Assembly: GCA_001599595.1 (NCBI GenBank) | Contig: BCHH01000005.1 | Coordinates: 1,123,552 to 1,187,551 of the forward strand | Origin: Beverwykella pulmonaria | Lineage: Eukaryota; Ascomycota; Dothideomycetes; Pleosporales; Melanommataceae | Reading direction: 5' to 3' | Length of the DNA stretch: 64,000 nucleotides | Part shown: in pieces, positions 44,216-55,899 of the stretch | How the letters are laid out: each line of letters starts with the position of its first letter | Position numbering within the stretch: position 1 is the first letter of the stretch | Notes under the pieces: model-generated | What the model was told of the DNA's origin: nothing | The model's database searches: none | The model's input: only the letters and a program-made list of their open reading frames with translations | Made by a program: the position numbers and the translations under genes

Positions 44216-45914
44216 CTACTTCTTCTCACAATAACTTCTCACCGTGTCCGCAAGCCTCTTCCTCGTCCTTTTTTTATCAAACACCTGCGCGTGATCTAAT
44301 TTCGGAAACCACAGCACGTCTAAGCCTTCACCTTTCCACGGTCCGCCTTCCTCGCCGTCTTTCTCGCCACTCCCACTCTGCTCACCCGTCAAATAGGCCC
44401 TCACAGCCGCTGTGTCAATAATCAAATCCATCCCACCGAGCACCACCGTCACTCGATAATCGCGGATATCTTCCTTCCATAGAATGTTCTCGCTCCAGAA
44501 GAAATGGCGAGAGAGCGTATGAGCGACGCCCATGTCTTTTGCCCCGAAGTAATAGAGTTGATGCTCGTTGGCGCGGACAGGTTTACGATAGGTCTAGAGA
44601 AATGTGATTAGTCGTAAATTGGTACAGACTAGGATGGCATTGCTCACGAAATTATATGCAACATCTGGATAATGCAATAAGAATGTCACAGGATCGATGA
44701 GAAGGACAGGTCCAATTTTGTGCGCAATGTGTGGCGAATAGAGGAGGTGCGTGGAGATGACGCTTCCGTAGCTGTATACACGGTCAAGAAGGTGCATCTG
44801 TGATTTAAAGAGAGGGTACTGACGAATGCGACACCATGACAAACTTGTCCCACCCGTGTTTCATTAGTATGGAGTCGATCTCCCGACACATGTCTGCTTT
44901 GTGCAGCGGCTCGCCCGTGATTCTGAAGCTGATGGGCATGATTTCCACAGCGATGATACCCAGCTGTCCATCTTCACTGTTCTCATCGTCCGAGTTCAGT
45001 TCGGCTAAGAAGTTGACGTAGGGGTAGAGACCAATGCCAATACCGTGAATGAAGAGCACTGGAAGCCGGGTCTTGGAGGTATGTGGACGGTGCCAGTAGG
45101 TGAGAGTATTTGCTGGAGATTGATGCGTCGTGAGAAGGGCAAGAGGCCGGAACGGGAATACAGTCGGGAAGCTGGCGAGAGAAGTCCGATGGAAATGGAA
45201 AGAGTGCCAAGACATGTAGCCAAATGTGATTGTGTCGACGACACCTACACACTATAACAACGTGATTAGAATCATAGTATGAGGCACATTTTCGGCCACA
45301 ACACTCACGAGGTACCACGTTAAGCTTCGATGCCTCATAGCAACCTGACATGTCTTTAGCCAAATTTCACACCCATATATGCACTGACGAACCTTGTCAA
45401 GCGTCAGTCTAAGAGACTTTGCCTTTCCCCTCCCGGGCTCAATCTTTCTACCCAGCATCTCTTCCATCTCTTCTAGATATTCTTCCAGCTCTTCCTCATC
45501 CTCAGGGTTAATCTCTGCCGTATTCAAAAATGCCCATCGGAGGAACTCATACACATTTTCCCGTTTGATCTCCGACGCTGGGGCGTCCAGGAACCATTTC
45601 GATAGATACCGCTCCAAATCCGGGATAGTATCGTGGCAGCGTTGGAAAAGCGCACGGCGCTCTTCGCGACTTCTGAGTGTCGGATGCGTGGCAGCCCTCT
45701 GTAGGTAGAATTTGCGCGGCGTATACACAAGGATGTAGAATGTTGTCTCGAGGGCGGCCCAGACCTGCAGGATTCGCGTTCCGCGAGAGTCATGCAGTGG
45801 AGAAGTCGCGAAGAGGCATGAGATGCTTAAGAGGATACTGAGAGGAGCGATGCCGTGCAGGAAGAATATGCAGGACCGGATAAAAATGTATTCGCCGATG
45901 GATGTTCCAATCAT
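44216..45914 (-). CDS. Membrane-associated alpha/beta hydrolase
   Basis: Five exons on minus (45914-45393, 45344-45309, 45251-44824, 44771-44648, 44593-44216; introns 48-57 bp) sum exactly to 495 residues. The N-terminus is hydrophobic (IFFLHGIAPLSILLSISCLF), then a long soluble segment, then the hydrolase core: LPVLFIHGIGIGLYPY (oxyanion HG loop), FVMVSHSYGSVISTHLL (nucleophile elbow), VLLIDPVTFLLH, and a C-terminal LDHAQVF with the candidate catalytic His. The elbow reads S-H-S-Y-G rather than G-x-S-x-G. The 48-bp second intron is in frame and could be retained, adding 16 residues. Likely a lipid or ester hydrolase of an intracellular membrane. Confidence 0.87.
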
Positions 45915-46447
45915 GGCGAAGTTGGAGGAAAGATGGCAATTGTTATTGGCTGAGATGCGGTGACATTGTGGAAACAGAATCTCGGAGCAACTTCTACCTT
46001 TTGTTTATCCTTCGTGGTTGCCTTGCCACGTGAAATATCGTGTTGTCGCTGCCAGATATCGAGGTTGTAGATACATGTCCTCCCAACAAAACAGCACACG
46101 CGAGCGCCTAAGTCGCGTCGCTGCTGAATTTTCCGCCACGGCATGTGACAGGTGGTTACGATCTGTATATATGTGTTAGACCGACGTCTGATTCGCGGGA
46201 GCAGGTAAAGAAACTGCGCACTAACCGAATGCAGATAGAAACGCGCTGGATCGTGGATAGAAAACATGCCGAGGTGGCCAAAAGCAATTGGCTTACGACA
46301 AACGCCCTCCCAACATGCTCACATCGTCAACGCTACCTACTAAGCTATCAAGAGCAATGCTTGCGACTCTCAACGGAGCGACAGTATGCAGCTGAACGCA
46401 TTGCATTTATTTTGCGGCACAAGCACCCAAAACCAACTTTTGCCAAG
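45915..46447. other. Intergenic region
   Basis: Promoter of the hydrolase (minus) and 3' region of the next minus gene. A plus-strand ORF through 46145-46912 is an antisense shadow of the neighbouring gene. Confidence 0.4.
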
Positions 46448-47184
46448 TCATTCGTCGTCATCGTTCTTTTCGCCTTCAGCGTCTGGCTCGGCTTTGTCCT
46501 CCGGCTCCGTCCTGCGCACCTTCCTCTCTTTCCTCACCAGCTCCACCTCGACTCGCATCATGGTGGGATCCACCACGCCTTGCAGTCCGTTATCATCGAG
46601 GTCGAAATAGAGCGCCCACTCGCCTGGGCCGTATCGGACTGCCACAAAGCCCTCCCAGTCCTCCAGCGTGACTCTTCTGTCCACCGGCGTGACGCTCCAT
46701 GGCCCGATGATGTGAGGCTCCGATGTGACGCGGTCGCCGTATTTGACCTCGCAGGTATCTCGATCCACGTAGATCCAGTTGAGCTGCGGAGGGTCGTCGG
46801 AGATGGTGGAGACCATGCCTTCGCCCCTCCGACCCCAATTTTGGTCTGGATAGGGGAGGAAATAGCCTGCGAAGGGATGGTCGTCGGGGCATCCGTCGGG
46901 GAACTCGTCTGAGGGTACTGCAATATACAACTGCGATGAATCAATCAGCCCTGACTGCTCGCTGAGACGCTGCAGGAAAGGCGCACCTTGTCGCTGCTCA
47001 GAACGATCTGGCAGCCATTGATTTCTCGTCCGGCTTTCGAGATTGGCGAGCAACTAACAATGAGATTCGTCTTGAGGCCCCGATGCTTTTCTCTGGCGTT
47101 CTGTCTTTGGCCCTGCCGGACGGCCTCCGTAGTGCCTATGATTGCCGGACAAGCAGCAATTGCGGTCAATATGCCCAACACCAT
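46448..47184 (-). CDS. Conserved fungal protein of unknown function
   Basis: Two exons on minus (47184-46987 and 46930-46448, 56-bp intron) give 226 residues. The start MVLGILTAIAACPAIIGTTE is hydrophobic and followed by a basic RQGQRQNAREKHR stretch, a pattern I recognise from a widespread Pezizomycotina family. HPFAGYFLPYPD, LVSTISDDPPQLNWIYVD-like VSTISDDPP, TCEVKYG, GPW and LEDWEGF follow. The C-terminus is charged (ending in four acidic residues). An upstream in-frame ATG adds 11 residues; I prefer the MVLG start by family pattern. No enzymatic motif. It may be membrane-anchored. Confidence 0.8.
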
Positions 47185-47824
47185 GATGTTTGTGGTTTTG
47201 AAGAAAAGCACATGCACGTAGGATAGGGAGACGGCTAGCTTGGAGAGTGGCTCGAGACGATTGGGACGACTTGATGCTCTGTGACGGCATGGCTTCCCCG
47301 GTTGGCGCTAGCCAAGAGCAGCCTAGGCAGAGTGGTGGGGTGTGCGGAAACTTGGACACATGCAGCCCGCTAGCCCGCGCCCTACGTCATTCGTCGCGAC
47401 ATCCTGGACGAGCTTGTTGATATTCGCCACGCCGTCGAGACCCCCGTGTCACTGTAAACCTGATTTCCCGGCAGGCGGAGGCGCGTCGCATGAATGACTT
47501 GCATAACGGCGCATTTTGGGGGCGTAAGCTGAGTGTTTGTGCGGGGCCTATTTCTTGCACGACTCTTAAACTTTGGGCGACAAACCTGATTTCTGTGGTA
47601 AAGTGAGCGTCCGTGATCCAGGATACGAACCAAGTTTTTCGGCCCCGCTAGAAGCCATCAACTCCCAATGTTCATAAAAGACGGATTGTTGGCTGCCTTG
47701 AACTCACTATCGTTCCACTCTCACACTACCGCCTCCGCCTTCCTTCTATCCATCCATCTACTTTCCACTACCGCTCAGCACGTCGAGCCCACCTAAAATA
47801 AAGAGATCGGATTCGGCAATATCC
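47185..47824. promoter_or_regulatory. Divergent intergenic promoter region
   Basis: It separates the conserved unknown gene (minus) from the alternative-C-terminus gene (plus). A C/T-rich block at about 47720-47790 precedes the plus start. No gene recognised. Confidence 0.4.
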
Positions 47825-48347
47825 ATGTCTCAAACGTATGTCACAACTCACCGCGTCTTGCTTCTCGTAGCCATGCGCGTGTGATTGGACTGACATTTCC
47901 TCCCAGAGCCCCCACTACCGACTTCCACGCCGATGAGAACACATCGGAAAGCTCAGGCAACCCCACCCCCCGCAAGAAGCCACAGAAGCTCGGTCAGGCC
48001 AGCCAGGGCCAGCTGCAGCGACAACAACAGCAGCAACAGCAACAACTACCCGACTACTACGACGACGAAGACGACTTGAACGTGGTGCCCGAGCCCATCG
48101 TGATGCCCCGACGAAGCGGTGGCCGCCGAATGGTACCCGTGCACCAGTCGCGCATTGCCGACCGGCCGGCCAAGGTCGGCGAGAAGGACAGCAGTTTGAA
48201 GATCAAGATTGAGCTGGATCTGGAAGTTGAGGTAGAAATTTATGCTCGCGTGAAGGGTGATGTGATGATTGGGCTGATGTAGTGTTTTCTTTGCAGGTCG
48301 AGATCTATGCCAGAGTCAAAGGAGATGTGACGATAGGCTTATTGTAA
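47825..48347 (+). CDS. Small protein with two alternative C-terminal coding ends
   Basis: Exon 1 is 47825-47835, intron 71 bp, exon 2 from 47907. The protein has a poly-Gln run (about residues 43-52), an acidic YYDDEDD patch, and a C-terminal amphipathic module IKIELDLEVEVEI. Reading through, exon 2 ends in VEIYARVKGDVMIGLM and TAG (48280-48282). A GTAGAA at 48232 and TTTCTTTGCAG ending at 48296 define a 65-nt alternative intron; splicing it gives VEIYARVKGDVTIGLL and TAA (48345-48347). Both isoforms are 128 residues. The two 17-codon blocks share 14 of 16 amino acids but only 3 identical sense codons. The C-terminal module recurs in small fungal proteins; function unknown. Confidence 0.75.
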
Positions 48348-51300
48348 GATGTGAGTTACGCATCTATCATCGGGATGAAGTAGTAATAAATTTTTAATAG
48401 TACATCCTGATACCCTGGCGCTTGAGACATAACACGTTGTGCTCGCGTTGTTTTGCGCTACCCGACCGAGAAGTCACCATTAACGACGTGGGCTTTCAGC
48501 ACCGATTAGGGCGCGATGTCCGATGCGTAGAGGGGGAGTGTAAGAGTGAGGTGCGATGGAAAAGATGGAATTCATAATGGGACCTGATAGTCTAGCAGCT
48601 GGCGTTGTATGTTCCTCCTTCTGGATTGAAGAAGTCTAGTAATGAGTTTTTGTAATAACAGATATTTTTCACAAACTACTGCAAATGTCGCATGTGCTCT
48701 GCTCCAGTCTAGCGACGCCGGGTAAGTTTTTGGATATCCTTTCGTGCTAGAGCCGAAGTCGGATTCCCGCACTTCACCTCGATAAGCTTTAATTATAGCG
48801 AACCCATTTGACTGCGGCGCAACAGTGACCAAGTTGACTTCGAGAAGAAGGTTGTTTTAATCGTTGAATAGAGCTGAATAGCAGGAGATCATGTCCCTGG
48901 ATCCTTTGGTGCCGCTCGTATACATGGCATAACTGTTAAGAGGCATTTAAGAATGGACGCTTGGCATAAGGATATGTCCAGTTCTGAAGTGCATATATTC
49001 TCGAAGATATTGGTCGTGTTTGGTTCTTAGGGTAGTCGCATGCGGTGGCTGGCCCAAGTTCATTTTCGCCATGGCCTATACCATCATCTGAGTTTCCCAC
49101 CCGTATCTAAAATTGCCGCTTTTCAGAGTGCTGATGAAGCAGCCGCTGTAGGATTAGCATGTCTTCTAACGTTTTCCGAAATTCTTCAAATACCTAAACA
49201 TAAGTTGCCTGTGAGTTCTTAACTTTGTTCGAGTCGTTTTAGCCATCTCCGTTAGATGTTACTGGTCTAGAAATGTACGTGCGGAGCTGTTCCGGGCCAA
49301 CTCTAGTGCTGTAGCGTAGCTTTCTTTCACCTCACTCAGATATCCGTTACCATATCGCACGAAGGTCCATGATAGGCTTCAATAAGAGTTCCTATCGTGT
49401 TGTCGCCTTAATGGAGGGCATTCTGTCATGAAATTTGGAGAAGGAGAAAAGGAATGTAAAGCTGCTTCGTTATTGTAGCAGTGATCTTCATACTCAATAT
49501 TAGGAATTTCGACTCAATCTAGGTATGAGTGCGCACATTGCGACATGCGAACCGTGGTCGACGGACTTCGGATAGTACTCATAACATCAATATCGTGCTG
49601 GCACCATGAAGGGGACCAATGGAGAGAGGACGTTTAACCCCAGATTGATCGACACATCCGTGCTGACGAACGATGTGCCGCCGGATAAAGTTGTGGGGTT
49701 CGTGTAGCCAGCATACGCCGGGAGCAATCAAAACCTTAATCAAACACTTCTCAAGCGGAAACAAAAGCATTGGCGATTCTTTATCAGGATATCGATAATC
49801 TGGATGCGTGATAGGTAGGGTTTGAGGAATTCCGTTCCACTAAATTCATTCATGTTGTTCCACTCACCTGTGTTTTATTAACACCACTTTCTTCTTTCTT
49901 TACTTGCGAAGTTTTGAGTCAGGTCAGAGCCACAGTCACTGCAGATAGAATCGGGCTGTCCATTGTCCTGAAAGTTGATGCCTTCAAAAGTTTGCGACGA
50001 CCAGCCCCCTCGTGGCAAGAGCCATCCCTAGTTTCACGTACGGAGGCCTCGAGTTTTACCATTAGCATACTGATTTTGAGGCGATGTGAAAATCGATATT
50101 TCCAGGCGTTAGATGTGCACTCTCTAAGCCCACAGAGGTATACCACTTCATCAGATGGCAAAGCGGTCGCCACGATGGATGGAAGACGGAGCCCCTATAT
50201 CTTCGGAAGTTATTGAGTGCGTCGCGGTACGTCTTTATGTTTTATCTTCCATATATTGTTAGTTTAGTACACCAAATAGTGCAACGCAAGTATGGTTCCT
50301 ATGTTGAAGCTTTGCCAAGCTGCTGGCTTGAGGTATGAGATAATATCCTTTGAGATAGGCGTTGTATTTTCTCTAAAGAGCATAGGTTTTCTTCAGTCTT
50401 TTTTTTCCCAACAGCTATTCAATATCGTTAGGATGAGTTGTGGTTTTTGTAGCGGAAAGTTCTTTGCCATGGTGGAGAGCTGACCGCGGCAAGCAAGGCA
50501 TGAACGGCTGACACGCAGATCGGATTGTTCGATAGGAGAAAGGTTTAGAGGATTAATGAATTGACTATTGCGAGTAGCAGGAGACAATAAAACGAGAACC
50601 TGACATCGAAATCAGCTCTACGCTTCTCTCCAGTTTATGAATGGTTGTGCTCACATTGTCAGAGGAGACTCGAGAGGCAAGGAACGGGCGCAAATGGGAG
50701 AAGTTTTGAACAACGAGAATCTAGCGACCGAAGCTCGAATGGATCACATGCCCCGTATTTCTTAAGGATGACTGAGATGGCAGAGAATTCACAAAACAGG
50801 ATCCACGTGTGCATGGAGTCTTCGGAGCTTTCGCTGCCGCCCATGTGGCAGCCACGCCCAGGCAGGCTGTGTGATGGGAAGATCCGCTTTTGGAGAGCGG
50901 GCGCCAATGGCATTCACTGCAACCTCTTCGGCGAAAAGGAGCGCGAGGAATGTTCCAGAAGTAGAACTCCTTGTTCTCCTTCCTTTCTAGCGCCATCTCG
51001 ATGCCCAAACATCTGCCAGCTGCCTGGGAACCCACATCGACGCCCGAGATTTCCAGAGCCTTCCGCATAGAAGGAGCCTCTGGAGCCGGTATTTCGTGCC
51101 CCATGGGGTCTCCGCAATAAAGTGTATAGGCCACCAAGGCTTGCTCACTGCAGCTTGGGGCGTGCGTCACAGACAATTCTCTGACCAAGATCGAGTAAGT
51201 CTTGAGTAAATGAAGCTTGCTAAGCGTGGAGGCGAGGCTCGTGGAGAGACCTGATCTTCATGCTATGTAGAGATTTCAAAGATACGTGATGTGCCAAAAT

Positions 51301-51888
51301 AATCTCCTTTCATGCGAGAGACTGCGACTGGGCAAGAGTTTCACGGGCTACCCCAGCACCTGCACGGCTAAGAGCCACGCGAGTAACAATGTTAGCATAG
51401 CCTGGTAAACCTGTTTGGTCTATCTTCGAGAGGCTCAGTTTCTCTGGTCAAAACACCCACCGTCAGCCTCACGGACTGCTGCAGTCACCATGAATTCAAC
51501 TTTGAAGCTGTACGCGTACGACTGAGCATACAGGCGTAATCCCAGTGAGCGTGGCAAGAACCGAAGAAGTGCTCAGAAATAATATAAGAATATAAGCGGC
51601 AGATATATGATAGGGTACAATACGACCAAGCGCGCAACAGGGATTGGCTGCGGAGTCTATGTTGATACTATATCGATATTGTCAACGTACTGAAATGTCC
51701 CCATGACTCGGCAATTCACCTTGAATGTGGCAGCACGGCAGTTGGACGGGAAGAATGCCACGAGATTGTTAGTCTTGCCCATGTGTGTCTTGATTTTCTT
51801 TAAAAGGGTGTGCACACCTTCTGTTCCCAATCTGCTGCCCGTTCCGCTCAGCATTCATTCCACCCTCGCGACATCACGTTCACTCACG
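48348..51888. other. 3.5-kb gene-poor stretch
   Basis: Overlapping short ORFs on both strands (for example plus 50645-51070 and minus 50721-51188) without domains, signal peptides or splice structure. No mobile-element ends noticed. I see no supportable gene. Confidence 0.4.
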
Positions 51889-53314
51889 ATGCTTTTTTCC
51901 GCCACTGTCGTCGCCGCCTTGGCGGCGCTCACTGAAGCTGCGCCTAAGGAAGAGAGCTGGCTTAGCAAGCGCCAGGGTGGCGTTACCATGTTACGATTTG
52001 GATGTCCTCAAGTTGTTATCGACCGTCTTGATCCCCTCGTCAATCCCGGACAGATTCCTTCACCCCACGTATGGCAACACTACCTAGTCCTTGAGTCACG
52101 AGACCTTCACTAACGCTGTCCAAAGATGCATCAAATTGTAGGCGGTAACGCTTTCAACGCTACCATGACAAAGGGCGATGTCTCAGGTGCCGCAAGCTGC
52201 ACGACGTGCTCCTTTACAGAAGGTATTCTCTCAGCGTCCAGACCAGTCGGTGATAGGGTTGACTAACTCCATTACAGATCTGTCCAACTACTGGACGGCA
52301 AACGTATACTTCAAGGCCCGGAACGGCACCTACCATCGTGTCCCTCAGCTCGGTGCTGCGTAAGTGCCTATGATATGGTGGGTGTGTGAAATTTGCTGAA
52401 TTTTCCCAGGCTGCAATTCAATGACAAGTTCAGCAACAATATGAAAGACGGTATTCTCGTCTACTACGTCTCAGCTACGCCCGGAAAGATTACTGTCCCT
52501 AAGCCCGTAAGCTTATAAGAAAGATTAAAGCCGTCTACTGTAACGACCCTGACATTGACCTTTAGGGCTTCCGCATGCTGTCAGGAAATCCTACTCTAAG
52601 GACGGCCGATTCCAAGATGAAGATGCAGAACTGCTACCGATGCTATACCGGACCAAACTATGGAGGTGACACGGCAGCTCCCTGCTCAGATGCCAAGCTA
52701 GACACCCAATCTTTCCCCAAGAACGCATGTGCTGGTGGCATCCGCTCAAACATCCTCTTCCCGACGTAAGATCAGCTTTCCCTTCTTGATCACAACACTA
52801 ACAAGAAACACAGGTGCTGGGATGGTGTGAACCTAGACAGCCCCAATCACCAGGATCATGTCGCATATCCAACAGGAGGCCCTGCTAACTTCCTCGCCGC
52901 TGGAGGTGCCTGCCCATCGACCCACCCCATCAAGATCCCGCAGCTTATGCTTGAGGTTGTTTGGGACACAACCAAGTTCAACAACAAAGCTGATTGGCCC
53001 GCGGACGGAAGCAACCCCTTCTACCTGAGCCACGGTGATAACACCGGCTACGGTCAGCACGCCGATTACGTTTTCGGATGGAAGGACAAGTCTCTCCAGA
53101 AGGCAATGGACACTTCCAACTGCATGGGTGCGGGCTCATGCGGAGGACTCAAGACTCAGACTGTCGATGTAGCGAAGCAGTGCTCTGTTAAGCCTGTTGT
53201 GAATGAAGATAGGGACGGATGTAAGCTTTTCTCTTCTCCACTATATGACTCGGACCGTCTAACAAAATGACAGGGCTCAAGGAGCTTCCCGGACTGGCCA
53301 TGCCAATGGTGTAA
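51889..53314 (+). CDS. Secreted DUF1996-family protein
   Basis: Seven exons (51889-52068, 52126-52222, 52278-52359, 52410-52506, 52566-52765, 52814-53220, 53274-53314; introns 48-59 bp) sum exactly to 367 residues. A signal peptide (MLFSATVVAALAALTEAA) is followed by a Lys-Arg (SKR) Kex2-type site. The mature part shows the DUF1996 pattern: RFGCPQVVIDRLDPLVNPG, PHMHQIVGGNAFN, SCTTCSFTEDLSNYWTA, VYFKARNGTY, and CWDGVNLDSPNHQDHVAYP. Many Cys pairs suggest disulfides. The family is secreted and fungal, often found on the cell wall or in plant-associated secretomes; biochemical activity is unknown. Confidence 0.95.
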
Positions 53315-53821
53315 ATGTATAGTTGATGTAGAGGGCCGACGGTGGATACGGCAGGACCTGGAACCAGTTAGACTTGAGTAAACATTCGTTGATTGGCTTG
53401 GTAAATTTGAATCTGTAGTTTCTGAAGTACAATGCTTTTGGAGGCTGTGGGATCGGTGGCCGAGTTCATTCACTTCCTCATATGAGACCAATTAATTTTC
53501 CCTTCATGTAACGGAGGTGCCTTTCGCTATGTTTGATTCATACTCTTGCAAAACGGCTAATGCGAACCAAAGAAAATTTGTGCCACTAGAAGCTGACTCA
53601 GACTCGTAGATTATGAAAAGATGTAGTGAGGGCTGCCGACGGCTAATCACGGCAATTTCGGCTACCTCTTCCTAATATAGCTTCGTACTTTCAGGGCAGT
53701 GTTATCTTTACGACACGAGTGGGTTGCCATCTACGATTCTTCCCGCATCGACATGTCATTGAGGTTTCTATATCCCCAAATCAGACACGTCTTCTCTCTA
53801 AACTTCATATCCAAGAGATCA
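53315..53821. other. Intergenic region
   Basis: 3' region of the DUF1996 gene and upstream region of the FMN-binding gene. The next ORF extends upstream to 53699; see that entry. Confidence 0.35.
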
Positions 53822-54592
53822 ATGCATCTCCCAGCGTACCACGCCGAGCATCGCATCCCAGTCCTTGAACAGTTTGTTCGGGACAATCCGCTGGGCATCC
53901 TCACGACCGCCATCCGGAACTCTACCCACCCGTTCCTACTATCTAGCCATATTCCCTGGATCATTGATTCTGCCGAGGATAGCGGCACCAAGTATGGAAA
54001 GCTCCGCGGACACGTTGCCAGACAAAATCCACAAGCGAAAGCAATCATCGAAGCGGTATCCGAATCAGCGAGCGAACCTGCAAGCCTCGAGGATGACGTA
54101 CTAATTCTCTTCAACGCCCCCTATCACCACTACATCACTGCGAAGTTCTACAAAGAGACGAAGCCAGAGACTGGCAAGACCGTTCCAACCTGGGATTACG
54201 AGGCTGTTGAAGTCTATGGAAAGGCAAAAGTTTATACTGATCCTCGCTCAGAAGTGTTCGGCACATTTCTCACAAGTCAACTAGCGGATCTCACGCTGCA
54301 CGCTGAAACTTCAATAATGAGCTATGGATCTGCTGATAGACCACTCCCGTGGCAGATCTCTGAGGCGCCTGACTCGTACATTGCGATGCTAAAGAAGAAC
54401 ATCATCGGGATAGAGATTGAAATCACTTCCATGGCCGGGAGATGGAAAATGAGCCAGGAGAAGAAGAAGGGCGATCGCGAGGGCATAATCGAAGGGATTC
54501 GAGAACTACCCAGTCCAATCGGCGCACCTATGTCGGAGATGATCGAGAAGCGTGCTACCGAGTTTGACGCACAAAAGGAAGCTGCAAAATAG
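53822..54592 (+). CDS. PaiB-like FMN-binding protein
   Basis: A 256-residue intronless ORF of the FMN_bind_2/PaiB family (split-barrel flavin-reductase-like fold). The start MHLPAYHAEHRIPVLEQFVR is the conserved family N-terminus, so I chose ATG 53822; upstream in-frame ATGs at 53753 or 53699 would add a basic leader. NPLGILTTA, HPFLLS and HIPWIID line the flavin site, and GKLRGHVARQNPQ and ILFNAPYHHYIT follow. Bacterial PaiB is a regulator of sporulation and protease genes. In fungi such proteins are probably flavin-dependent oxidoreductases or heme/flavin-utilising proteins. Confidence 0.9.
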   Translation: MHLPAYHAEHRIPVLEQFVRDNPLGILTTAIRNSTHPFLLSSHIPWIIDSAEDSGTKYGKLRGHVARQNPQAKAIIEAVSESASEPASLEDDVLILFNAPYHHYITAKFYKETKPETGKTVPTWDYEAVEVYGKAKVYTDPRSEVFGTFLTSQLADLTLHAETSIMSYGSADRPLPWQISEAPDSYIAMLKKNIIGIEIEITSMAGRWKMSQEKKKGDREGIIEGIRELPSPIGAPMSEMIEKRATEFDAQKEAAK

Positions 54593-54980
54593 TGCACTAA
54601 ACTTAGGCAGATCCCGTGGCATGCGGTTGAGACTGAGATCCGACTAGCCTCATGGTTAGGAATGCTCAACAACAGGACATGGTAAGGGATGGCGCATTAC
54701 CCAGAATCCTCCATGTAGCTACAAAAATAGAGACACCAATCACCGCCCAAATTTCCAATCAGAACCTCAAGAGCAACCCTTAGTACACTCTAATAAGTTT
54801 CAATCATTCCCTTTTTTAGCTACTGCCAATTATTCCTAATATATTCCCACGTCCTGTGACTTCCAAAATCGGGATTGATGCTTCTGGAAAACTCCTACTT
54901 TCATTAATGCTAGTAGCAGATTGTTACAGCTAGCCCCTGCCAAACCCCAACATATGGATGGAGCTTATTATGACCCATTG
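54593..54980. other. AT-rich spacer left of LTR copy 3
   Basis: No gene seen; the 3' region of the FMN-binding gene and AT-rich sequence. Confidence 0.35.
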
Positions 54981-55118
54981 TGTCACGTGACCTACTTGTT
55001 CCACTACCAGCTATTCAAGTGAGTTTTCCCGGCATGGCATATAGCGCTAGTGCGAGATAATAGCTCGAAACAGTTTCACACTCCTTATGTACGCATTGAT
55101 TCTTCAGACGATTGATAC
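54981..55118 (+). repeat. Truncated LTR (copy 3)
   Basis: It starts TGTCACGTGACCTACTTGTTC, kept short here, then shares GTGCGAG, CAGTTTCACACTCCTTATG and TTCTTCAGACGATTGAT with the other copies. The last 30 bases, including the terminal GTGACA, are missing, and no target duplication is visible. It is more diverged than the other copies. Confidence 0.6.
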
Positions 55119-55144
55119 AGAGCCCATGATCAGCTCTAGGATCA

Positions 55145-55498
55145 TTGACGTTTGAGACCATTAGTTTTGAAGATTTCGGTGCTCAGAAGTCGGCAAATGT
55201 ACTGTTCCCCTCACATGTTATTCAATATCTTTCAATTTTCAACACAGCTGCCACACTTTATCAGATCCAAGCTGTTAAAACAGATACAGGCCTTAAGGAC
55301 TATACCAACGGCGTACTGAATCTATTTAGAGTACAGAGAATGGTGGCCTTCTCAGACGACAGCCCTGTCAGTTACTTAATGCAGCTGGAATTCTTAAACC
55401 AAAGGATAGGGCTAAATGGTATCCTCCTCCCTGAGGAAACTATACGAAAACATAACGGGTGCCGTACTAATGAAATTTCCGCACTGAAAAGGATATAA
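55145..55498 (+). pseudogene. Gene fragment next to LTR copy 3
   Basis: A 117-codon open stretch whose middle (YTNGVLNLFRVQRMVAFSDD, SPVSYLMQLEFL) resembles a motif I remember from large repetitive fungal proteins associated with RecQ-like helicase elements. No start context, no ends and no continuation are found, so it is at best a fragment. The assignment is weak. Confidence 0.3.
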
Positions 55499-55899
55499 AT
55501 GCCGACTACCTGGGCATATGCTCGAGAGGTGCATCACGGCTTTGAATTTCTATTCCGTTCATTTCTAAATTTGTCCTTATACGGTTCATTCTATCGAATT
55601 GCGTCATGAAATCTCTCGTGATTACCCATTTGACTGGCTTGCTAGTCTCCACAACTATCACGGCGCCGGCAATCGTACAAAGATATCTTTTGGGGAAACG
55701 TGACCAAAAATAGTGTTTGATAAACTGTGCTGTGTGAAACATCGATCTGGTTAGAGGTGGAAGGACTTCTGTTGCATTATTCCGACTTATATTATATTTA
55801 AAATCCCCACTTTTGGTTGGGTGTGGAATCTCACGCTCTAAGTTTCACATTCTGCTCTGAGGAGGGAAAAGAGCATAGAAGATGGAAGGAGCGAGAAAC
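55499..55899. other. Spacer before the P450 gene end
   Basis: A minus ORF at 55506-55742 has no recognised domain. Otherwise empty. Confidence 0.3.

Noticed and set aside
46145..46912. 255-codon plus ORF
   Set aside because: Antisense shadow of the conserved two-exon gene at 46448-47184, whose splice sites and motifs are clear.
50645..51188. Overlapping ORFs on both strands as candidate genes
   Set aside because: Neither strand shows a recognisable domain, signal peptide or intron; both are open because of composition.
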